A DNA stretch of 64,000 nucleotides, taken from positions 20,944,446 to 21,008,445 of the forward strand of contig CM037850.1 of the NCBI GenBank assembly GCA_021234535.1, read 5' to 3'. The notes beneath the pieces were generated by a model that searched no databases, was not told where the DNA came from, and saw only the letters and a program-made list of their open reading frames with translations. The number at the start of each line of letters is the position of its first letter. Position 1 is the stretch's first letter. Shown piece by piece: positions 12,399 through 24,300 of this stretch. Source of the stretch: Stichopus chloronotus. Its lineage: Eukaryota; Echinodermata; Holothuroidea; Aspidochirotida; Stichopodidae. The position numbers were made by a program, and so were the translations under genes.

Positions 12399-15300
12399 GT
12401 GCGTATGCACATTTTGATCATTGGCAGTCGTTTGAACATGATTTTTTGGCATAGCCTACTTGTATTTACTGGCAGTTTTTGCTTTACAGTGAAAAGAAGA
12501 GAGCAGATTAGCGAAACGTTACAGTAACTTACACTTCTGCACTTCAGCTACCCTGTACACCGCAGTAAGTACACTGTACAGACTACAGTGTACAGATACC
12601 AAAGTTACTGTGTGTACTACTAATTGTGCATCCTTGAATTGTCAGGCTCAACCACAAAATTTTTATATCTATGGGCTCAACTTACCAGTAGCCTCAGCCA
12701 ATTCCTAATGTTAAAGTAGGTCCCAATACAATGCTCCTGCATAAACACACTCAGGGCTATCATTTTGCTCTCGACTAGTATTGAAGTTACCCCTCTGTTA
12801 GTGTTACTGAGTGTTAAACTAGTAGGCTAGCCTACTCAAAGTCTTCTTCTTAGCAATACTCTTGCATAAAGTAATAGATATTGTTTATTTCCCTTGTAAC
12901 TATATGTGCAAGTCCAAGCTAAGGTCCCCTCAAATTGGAAAGTAAAAGAAAATTGATACTGTATGAATGCATGGTTGGTATTGTAAAGTTAGAAGTTCTT
13001 GTTAACTCATATGGCACCCTTTTTCAAAAAGCCACAATTGAGGACAATAATGCCACCTAATTCGTGTATTTAGCATAGTTGGCATTTTGTATGGGTTTTT
13101 TCCATGGAAATATGTAACCAGCTGAGAAGTTTGGAAAAAAACTAATTAAGATGCTAATTTGGCTATTGTCTAAAGTCATTTAATTGTCTCATACAAAACA
13201 TTTTCACATGATAATTTTGGCCCCACATAGAGTTTACATTTTTCTTTCAAAATTTTCTCAAAAAGAACTAGTTTACAAGACAGTCATTTTATTAACTCAC
13301 TTTATGTTTCATAAATACTTTTTGGTACATAATGGCCAATTAAGTATTTGTTTCGTACAGAATGGGACATTTGCATTTCGCATGGGACAAATTTACAGTG
13401 GTGGATTTTAACAATGGCGGTATTAATACTGTATATCTCCATACAGTAGTTATGGCTACGTTATCAATAGGTGCATGGGGATTTGAGAACAAATTAAACT
13501 TGGGGGGTCTTTTTCTCTGCCCGTACCCACATAATAGTCCCTCCCCCATCTCCCACTCTTAACACATTAAGCCAGCATGCAGCAAACTAACCAGACACAA
13601 ATCACAGTTATAAACACAGGATCAATTTCACTTTGCATTTCCGATAAGGTACAGTCCCAAGAAAGGCAAATCAACACCTACAGGGCAGCTTGCATAACCA
13701 CAATCAAAGTTCACCTTTAACCCTCTCCAGCTTTTTTTAATACCTGTAGTAAACTGGGTATGAACTGGCTGAAAAAAATCCCAAAGAATTGACAGATCCA
13801 GACTTTGGAGTTGATGGAGAGATTTACCTGTCCTTACTGAAGTACTTGTAGGAGTACAGTTTCCAGATCAGAACTGTGTTTTGATCAAAAGATACATTGG
13901 TTGCCTTTGAGGTTGAACTTACAGTAGAGCATTTCTTGCCAAGTGCTTTTGATTTAGCCGACCGTGCAACTACTGTAGCAGACTCACTTGTAGTGTGTCC
14001 CTAATTTTGTACACTCAAGGAATGAATTTACTTTCAGATATTACAGTACCTTATCTAGGGTACATTCAAGTGAGAAGACAAGCTCACCCTGTGATTCTTG
14101 ATTTCCAACTGTTCACTGTATACACAAGCTAACCCTTGACTCTGTATGAAGTTTGTAAAACAGAGTTTAAATGACTATTTTCTGCAACTTATGTCACATA
14201 TTTTTAAGAGTGTGAATGCCATTTTGCACTGTTGGTGTCTTCAGTACTTCATCTCCTTGGCTGTAGAAAGATGAATTTATATAGTACCAGGAACGGGATT
14301 TGATGTCTGAAAGTGGGGACAAAACCTGACAGACGATCAAACGGCGCAGAAGGCGCCTTGCAAGCGCGAAGCGGTGGCCCCAACGGCGTGTGGTCCAGGG
14401 ACCCTGGTTGGGTCCAGGGGCATAGCCCTGGTAGGGGTCCAGGAGGCGAAGCCCCTGGAAGCTCCGTGGAATTTATGCGATTTCAGGCATCAAAATAATG
14501 CATTTTACTGTAGCTGTAACTTCAAGCTACATAAGGTGTTAACTTTAAACCATTTGTATGACTAACGTTGGCCGGAATCAATAATGTAGAGGGTGTGAGG
14601 AAGGGAAATGGGTTATTTTGAGTTTCCCGTAACTTTGAAAACAGTAAGTTTAGGGATGGGAAGTATAGAACTCAGAGTGGGTGCGAACAAAGCTCGCTGA
14701 AATAAAATCGCATTTTTGACGTTTTAGCAATACGAGTAATACGGTACCGTAGAACAGCTATCACAAGTGTCCTCAAAAAGATAGCTCTCAGCCTCCCACT
14801 CTTCGCTAAGAGCTTGCTCATATTAACGCTACCGAAAATGACTCTTTCTGGACCTTTTATAACGTGCATCTAAACAATCTTTAAAAGGTCAGCGAATTTA
14901 CATACAGTGTAGATGGGCGGAAAAAGTTTTGCTTTGAAAATCTCTTTAGGACTTGAAAACTTGCCCCTCGGCTGCGTACGACCATGAGGCAATGGTGGTT
15001 CCAGTGACAATGGGAGAGGTGTTATACAGGAATGAATTCCCCCCAGTCCTAGAACAATATTTGAAACGAGTGCGTGGGAAACGCGCTGAGGAAAACAGCG
15101 CTGAGATGTTAAATTATTCATATTCCATTAACTTTATAAACGAGAAAGTATTACAGTTTTCATACCGTTTGAGAGATATTTCCCCAGATGTGTTCTCACT
15201 TCGACTCACTATCATGTACACAATGTGTTTTTTTAATTAACTGCACCTGCATACGCTACTAATACGGTGTAGTCTGACTATACATGTTTTCCACAAAACC

Positions 15301-18300
15301 TTTTCATTCACATCTACGTCCATTCTGATTCTAATGTAAGGCTCCTGTACGTAGTACGTCTATCAGAGTCAGAACACTCGCACTGATGATTGAGTATGTT
15401 TTAAACCTATCGTGTGTTCGTACCGTGGGTCATAGCCAAGGAATGTAGACTTACATTACAAGTTTTGAGTAAAGACAAGGTAGACTTTCAACTAAAGTGG
15501 GCCTATATCGCCTGTGTAAACATTATACAACCTTTTAAAAGTATCACTCTCGCATCTCAGTCTATTCCCTTTAGTATCCTACTGCTGTAACAAAATCACA
15601 AAACTAACCGGATTAAGACGTACGCCTATAAAAAAAAGAACTAAGTTCGGGAAAAAAGGGGGGGGGGGGTTGGGCAAGTGCCCCCCTTGACCCCCCTCGT
15701 AATCCCACCTGTGTATAGTAGTATTGTATGTATGTAGTTATGTGAAGGGAAAAACTGCATTTCTATCTCTGTGTTTCTTTTTATTTTTTGTTCATTCATC
15801 TCATAGAAGAAACATGCGTGAACAAAGATTATTGTCTCTTCATGTTTCAGGTTTAATTTTAGAACCTGGGAAGTTGTACACAGAAATCATCCAGGATGAA
15901 GTTCATTTATCAATGGCAACTCTTGAAAGTAGAGTAGACCAGAGCACAGGTGCAGTAAGTCTAATAGTAGACCAGAGTACAGGTACAGTAAGTCTAATAG
16001 TAGACCAGAGTACAGGTACAGTAAGTCTAATAGTAGACCAGAGTACAGGTACAGTAAGTCTAATAGTAGACCAGAGTACAGGTATAGTACAGTAAGTCTA
16101 TTAGCAGACCAGAGTACAGGTACAGTAAGTCTAATAGTAGACCAGAGCACAGGTGCAGAAAGAATATTAGCAGACCAGAGTACAGTTACAGTAAGTCTAA
16201 CAGCAGACCAGATTACAGGTACAGAAAGGATATTAGCGGACCAGAGTACAGGTACAGTCAGCCTGTTAGCCGACCAGAGTACCAGTACAGTAAATTTATT
16301 TTATCCTGTTAATCACTGTTAATGGCGCATTTTCATCTGATCATACCCCGGTATCCAATTCTATTTTAGTATTCATGAAACTGAAAGTAGTGAGGTATCG
16401 TAAATGAGGGTGAAGCTGACCATCCATGTGGAGCTTGTGGCAAATATCACATGCCCCCCCCCCCATTCAGGGAACGTACACTACAGCGGTTACATACAAA
16501 CTCTACTATAGATGCTGAAGAGAATGGCAGTTTGTATCATGTTCGTTTAATTGCTTTGTCCATTAAGTTCTGTATTTATGCTAGTTAAAGTTCGTACTAG
16601 ATTGCAACGGTGCAGCTACTGTATATCTGCTTATCCTATTCATTTCAAACTGCAATATGTACAATATTTATCCTTTTCACTAATTTAATTCATACCTATC
16701 ACCTCATTTCAAACTGCAATATGTACAATATTTATCCTTTTCACTAATTTAATTCATACCTATCACCTCAATTTCAAACTTTTCAAGGTGGAGGTAGTGC
16801 CACGTTTTCCCACATCGTCATGGCTACACAAAATGCCGAGTATCTTCTGTGCACCCTGGTGAAAGGTGTTTCCTACCAGCAGAACCTGGACCTCAAAATA
16901 ATGCCACAGGAGAAAGTCACCTTCTCGGTTCAAGGAGAAAGTGAGTAGGTAGCTGTAATAAATCGATTACACACATAACCAAGTCTGTTTAAGGTGCAAC
17001 TAAGTCACCTGTAGCCATACTAGTATTAAATCCATGACACACATACTAGTGTAACCAAGTCTATTCATGGAGCAACTAAGTCACATGTAGCCTGTACTAA
17101 ATCCATTACACAAACCAACTGTGTCTTTCTTTTTCATATTAATCCTCGTAGTGTCCTGTGGGGAGTAGTGTACTGTCAAATCGACAATCTTGGACAAAAT
17201 TATTGTGACACTTTGTCATACCTTGCAAATATAATACTAAATTTTATGTGAGAGGGTAACATGAAACCTCGTGCCCATTTCCAAAGTTGCGATATAGGAC
17301 TGAATGTTCACTTCGAACAGTAATGTTATAGACAACATTGAAATGGGGAGTAGGGTGTCCCAAGGTATTTTGTCCAAGATTGTCTGAGTTCTTTGAGAGC
17401 AATTTTTGAGCGAACTGTTGAAAGAGAATTGCACATTTATGGACAAGGTGCGTCACAAAAATTAGTTATCGAAGCCTTTGGGTTTGGGGATTGTCACATT
17501 AAGGTATTCTGAATTTTGACTATGAACGTAAGAAGTGTAATTTTTATTTGGGGGTTTACATTTTGTTGAAAACGAGTGATCATGAATGTATAGACTTTTT
17601 CTTTGTTTTGTATGCGAACAGAAATGGTTGCGTTTAGAAATAACATTGATGAGCAGGTGTTGTGTTGCGTTATGTTGCAAGAGGAGTGTCACTCCAATTT
17701 TGGAATGGTGATAGAAAACCCAGTTATACAGTAAGATATCATGAAATAGCGCCATGTTCTACCAATATGCTTAAAAGTCAGAACTGTTGATTCAGCTTCA
17801 TATTAAAATAATGGTAGAACATTAGTAAAGGCTGGTTGTTGGAAATTTTTTTAGCTAATTTGAGATTTGTGAATACAATTTTTACAGTACATGAAGCTGG
17901 TAACATATCTATAAATGTTCAATCTTGTAATCTATGCTATTTTCCCATGGTTTGCTTAATTTTCCTGTCAAAACATTTGGTAGAATGTTGGTTTCATTAA
18001 ACTACTGTATATTGTCAGATGCTGTTGTTATGTCTAAATTAGCTTGGATGAGAAGGCAGCCCTGGGCTTGATTCATGATATGACCAGAGTCTTTTTCTTT
18101 TTTTTACTCAGATTAAGCTGCAAGTCAAGCATAATAGTCATTATGTGTAATATACTTTAGTACCAGACACCACACCATCACTGCGAACATTTTCGATAAA
18201 TAACCCATATACATCAGTCTTCTTAAACTGACTACCAAGCTTTTAGTGTTTTGTCTTTTTTTTGCTTTTGTCTTTTTTTTGTTTCTTTTGGTTTGTTTTG

Positions 18301-21300
18301 TTTCTTTGGTGTCTGTGTCAATATCAGAGTTTGAGCCAGAAGTACATCATTTATATCATTCTAAATGTCTCAAGGCAGTTTCCTGGTCAACAAGCTGTAT
18401 TGGAGTTATGATGTTACCTCCTCAATGACTCAATGTGCAAAGCGCTACATGGATTTGACTGACTTATTCCCCACTTTTTCTATTAATAACATTGACAACA
18501 TTCAAATTTCACACAATAATATTAATACAGTAAACCAACTTCAATATACTGTAGTCTCCAAACATGCTGAATTTGCACTGCTGATGTTTCTGGTTTCAAG
18601 GAATATCACCCCCATTTATCCCTTGAACTTATTTCAAATTGACACTTTTTCCTGGTCCCTGGGCATGTTTCTGACCTGTCTCAGACAATCTTGGACAAAA
18701 TTTTTGGGACACATTGTTGTGTGCTGCAAATATAATACTAAATTTTAGTTGCGAGGATAACATGAAACCTTGTGCCCCTTTCCAGTTTTGCCCTATAGGA
18801 TTGAATGCACACTTTGAACAGTAATCCTATAGCCAGCGTTGAAAGGGGGAGCGTGGTGTCCCAAGGTATTTTGTCCAAAATTGTAGGTTATATTGTTTTA
18901 AAATTAAAAAAAAAACAATATTTCATGTATGACAGAAACAAACATTGGATTGCTTACAAGGTGTCTAGGCACAGTGAGTCCTTAGCTTAAGACTTTTTCA
19001 TTGGATTCATTATGAAAGCAATTAGTTGTTTTGTTGTTCCCCCATGGAGAGAGGGGTAGACAGTCTCATTGTTAAGGGAGATTATTTCAGATGTTCTGTA
19101 ACCACACTGAAGTGACTCAAGTGCCTACAGTTTCCATTTAGGGTTCTTTTGTAATAGACAGTGAACAAAGGTATGTGAAATCTCTTTATAGGTGGAACTT
19201 TTCTTAGTTTCCCATGCTCAACATCGCTCAAAGAATTACAGAATATTTTGGTTGGTACAATATGAGCAAATGTTCCACTGATAAATCTGACAAATTCCCC
19301 AAATTTATTTCTTTGTTTGAATTATGTCGTCAGGTAAGGTTTACTTGATGGGCTATTCCGCCGTCTATCCAGACATCAACGAGGAACTGACTGCCGGAGA
19401 AGATCAAGACCTACCAGGATGGGAGGAATTCCCTCCAGGCATGTCATATTTGCTGAACTTTTAAAGTAAAGTTTTATTGTGATATGAAGCATCTTCAGCT
19501 AGGAAAAATGGAGAAACGTGTCATCTCTTTTAAATATACTGATTAATATGGATGTCCTTTTTTCCCTAATTCTTTGCTGTTTGGCAGACAGTAATGCAAA
19601 ACATAAGAATGTGCCTGTTTGTTTGAATTACTCACATGTCATGTTGGCATAAACTGCACATTGTAAGCAGTGTTCTGGAAACAAACTGTTGTATTTTATC
19701 TTGTTTGAAATTATCTAAATTTCTTTTGTGAATCTACTAAAGTAGGAGTGAAATGTCTTTGAAATAGCTGCGAGTATAGCTTCTGTCAGCACTGGAAAGA
19801 ATGATGTTCTGTACATAGAAACCATTGACTTTTTGGGGTGACTCTTTTATGTTTTAGCTTTATATCTACATTGCCTCCTTGTGAAAATTGCCAAAATATA
19901 ATGCACAAGTACTGTATCATTGAAAAGCCTTGATTAATGATCCTGTTAGTGCTGGAAACAATGATACATACAGTATCTGTGTTTTATCAATTTTGAATAA
20001 TATTCATTTATGAATACTGCCAATTTTATCATTACTTGCAACTCAACAATTCTCCTAGGAACAGTAAATAAACCAACCCACCATTCCCTTTAGAACAGTG
20101 TGATATGTCATCCGCCTAACAATCAATTTAGAACAGTATACAAACCAACTTACCATTCCCTTTTATAACAATGCAATATGTGATCAGCCTACCAATCAGT
20201 TAAGAACAGTGTACAAACCAACCTACCATTCGTTGTAGAACATTAATGTGATCAAAGTGCAATTCTCTTTTCAACAGTATGTAATCAACCTATAACTTTA
20301 AGAACATAATATACCCAACTTACTATTCTCATGGATCAGTACATACAGTAGATATATAATCAACCAACCATTTTTTTGACAACAGTATGTAATCAACCAA
20401 CAGTTCCCTTCACAACAGTATATATAGTAATAAACCAACTATTCTCTTGACAATAGTATGTAATTATTACCTTTTATTGTCTTTACAACATTACTTAAAA
20501 ATCTATCGTTCTCTTTGGAACAGTAAACAATCAATCCACCATTTTCTTTAGAATAAGTTGTAACCAACCTGTCATTTTTACAATAGTGTGTTATCAACCT
20601 GCATTTTTTTAAACTGACCTCAGATTCCACAATAATAAGACAGCATGGTTTTCTTTTCTGATTAAGCCATAGTTTTGTAGGTGTGAAGTTTGTGGAATTG
20701 ATATTTTTGTTTGGATATGAAAACTCTTCTCACATTAAGGCAAATTTCTCAACATTAAGTTCCTCATCAATTTCAGCCATTGTTTTGCAGATGGGCAGCA
20801 AGGAGATTCAATTATCACTGGCGAGAAGGATCATTCCCGGCATTTGAACACATCTAATGAGGAGAGTCAACCACCCTCATCTGAGACACCCGGAGAAGAG
20901 GACAACCTGGTTTCGTCCGTCGGTTCGCTGGTGGAGAATTGGGCTGATGAGACTGAAGGGCAGGAAGAGAACTTCTTTGTAGAATCTATTAAACCGGAAC
21001 AAACAGAGGATGGATTGGATGTATTTCCTATTGCAAGTGAGTATAATTTGTTTTGTATTGTGGATGATAAGAGCAATATGATTCTACTGGTTGTGTGTTT
21101 AGAACATCATTTGGTGAAGAAAGTGTTGACATTATGTTCACAAAACTGCAATTTGAACATTGAAATGCTGGAAAAAACTGTCAAAAGTCTTCTGTTGTGT
21201 GGAAGTAATGCTGGGAAAAAATGGTCAAAAGTTTGCTTTTGTGTGGAAGTACTGATCATATTAAAATTTTGATAAGCAATATCCTCCAGTACAGTTTAAA

Positions 21301-24300
21301 ATTTTAAATATACCTTGTTGCCATCAGAGCATTCTTTCCACATCACATTAGTATGATCTGTCATGGAATGTTTGCTTGCCTTTAAATTCATGGCAAATGT
21401 ATGATGAACTTAAGAATGCAAAAAGTATTTTCAATCTTAGAATGTTGACATGCTGTGTTAAGTGTCACTGCGGTGTTTGCCATATGCCATTTTTGAATCG
21501 CTTTTACGAGTACCTCTACTGTGTTTGCAAAGTTGTATCTAGATAAACTGGAGTGGTTACATTTTGTAAAGGAGTAGTAGCCTAATTTGTGGACGGTGAT
21601 GGGCAAGGTGAGTCTGTGGTTGTAGGGAAGCAATATTGTTTTGGATCAAGGGTCCCTCTGCATACATGAGTTTGTTCGTACATTTTTAATTAAAATTCAT
21701 TCTGCATCATTTGAAGTTGTAACGTTCATCATATGAAAATGAAGGCAGTGACACTCTCATTATAGTTTCTTTCATTGAGCGCTCACAACCATTGTGGTCT
21801 CTACAGTGTGCTGTAGTGTTGGTCTACATCTGTATTTTGTCTCTTTGTTGTGATTGGTTTTGGTGAGTGCATTGCTGTAGCCAACCACCACCGACCTGGT
21901 TAACCTACAACATTGTGTATCTGTCCATACCTCCGTCTGCCTGTCTGAATGTTTCTGTTTGTATCAGTGGTTGTTGATGCACATCACGTCATTGCATTGT
22001 ACCGTACCTTGCTCTGCTCATGACTTTGGTGACTCCAGCAGACTGTTTGTTATTCTTTGTGTTACTTCCTAAGATGTCAAAGAAGAACCCACATCGCCTG
22101 TTGCCATGACGACCAACACATCAAGAGTCATTACTCAGCAACCAGTCAACTCTCCTAATTCTCGGACAACATTGGAATTGCAATCGTTTGAAAAAGGTAT
22201 TGAACTTGATAGTCTGATGTCCTAGAAACTGTTATGCCTTCAAGTAAGGCAAAAGATTTATCTCTGTCAAGGTGGGGAAGGGGGGAGGAGAGCATAAGGT
22301 TTAAATTATCTTGACTATCATATCCTAGCAATTATTTTTGCTTGAATTTAAGATGCAGGTATCGAAGTAGGAGCAAATTTGTGTCTACGTTTCTCTTATT
22401 TCCCTTCAGTCCCCCTTGCACTCATCATTTTGAGATAGTCAGACTAAGAAGTTATATATATTTTTTTTTCAGAAGGGTTCTAAGGGAGAATTTCTTGGAT
22501 CTGATAGTTTGAGCTTCAGGATGAATTTGTGGGCCTGCTTATAACTGCTGAAGTTAGCAAATCCTAACCATCCACAAACTACACCTGTGCAAAATTCTTT
22601 AAAATTTGTGGCTGAAAAGCAGTTTTATGGAGAATGAATCTGTAATTATTGCCCAAAAAATGTGTATACTACAGATGATATGTCTTAAGTATCGATATAC
22701 TGTAGCTGGCAGACCCATTTATGCATATTACAGCTGTCAACAGAAAAATCTGGACCATGGTTTGATCTGGACCATGATTTAAGTCTGGACTATCATAGAC
22801 CAGCATGAGTAACTCTGGACCATGAATAACTCTGGATCATGGTTGTTGTAATTCTTGACCATGAGTAACTCTGGACCATGAGCAACTCTGGACTTGTTTA
22901 AGAATGGACCATGAGTAACTCAGGAGCATTGAAGTGTTAGCCATGATTATCTCTAGACCATGGTGAACTGTCTGCATAATCTTTAAAATGTATACATAAA
23001 GCTGTAGAAACACCAACATTTAACTTAAATCTGTTTAAATGCCAACAGATACCCCTGGCCCTTCATCTCCATCAACTACTTGGCCAATTCAGATTAACGT
23101 AGAGCAGGAAGATGACAGTAACTACGACAAACTTGGAAGAGCAGAGCCAGACTTTTTGTCGCAGACAGGAGTGGTGAAGATCGGAGAGCAGTCCAGCCTG
23201 CAGGAATCCGGTAGGAGAGAACCAGTTGCATATCCGATTGAAAACCAAGGTGTCTCCTGTGTTGATCAAGTAGCAAAGGTAACTGCTACTCTTTCCAGCT
23301 TGTATCCAGACATTACATCTAACCAGTATGCATACCATTCACTGTCAAATAGTGGTGGACATACATTGACACAGCGTGGGAGTCCAGTAGACCAACCTGC
23401 CCAGTCTGTTAGAACGCTCCAACGAGGTAGGAGTTCCTTGACAAGAGGACGACGCATCGCATCCAGAGGTTTCGGCAGGGGTACGAGTCACACATTTCAG
23501 ATGAATGCCTCAGTCAGAAGGCACCAGGCGATAGAATCATCTTCATCCAGATGGTCTGGTCCAAACTCCTTTTCCTCCTCCAACACTTCCTACCAAGGTG
23601 AGTGGATCACATCAGTAAATCTTGATGTCTGCATGTTGTTCCTCTGGAGATGCATCTTTTGATTCATGTCTATGAGACTTGATAAAAGTTAGTCATACCA
23701 CATCAGTGGCAGTTAATTGTACAAGTTCTTATATCTGCCCTATGACTCATTTCATAAAATTCTGTAGCACTATTGCAATGTTTCACAAAATAGGTCAGGG
23801 CACATCTTTGGCCCTTGGACCAAAATATCCTGTATACCCTGAAATTATCACTTATCATGAAAACATACAATCCATCAATATTGTATGTCACATGTTATGA
23901 TGTGTTCATGGTTTCTATGATCTTTGCACCTCTGGGTCTCTAGTTTTTAATTATAACTTCTGCTGTGGGGTAGATTGTTTTAGGTACATTTATATTCTCC
24001 ATGTCCTGGAGATGCACCAATGAAAGTCCACGTAAAGTTTTGAGTACTTTACTTGAGTCAGTGGTGAATATAAAAAGTAATTACGTTAGACATTGCCAGA
24101 AGTTGCATTTCATTTATGGACACAGTGTGTTGTGATGTAGACACCTGCACAGACACAAAGACCAGTGTACATAGTGCTGTGGGTGAGTAACTTTTACTAC
24201 ATATTTGTGCACTGAGTAGAAAATGGCTGTCTGTTTGATTTTTCAACAACATTTCCTCATTTTAATGAAAGTCGATTTACAATGGTTACAATTGACTAGA

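Noticed and set aside
14953..15240. 95-residue frame upstream of the NPL exon 2, tested as its first exon
   Set aside because: It lacks a W-G ending in phase 1 and has no donor that joins exon 2 in frame with an NPL-like start.
15887..16150. Leu/Tyr-rich repeat frame on the minus strand
   Set aside because: It is the antisense of the 33-bp minisatellite; the plus strand holds the real exon.
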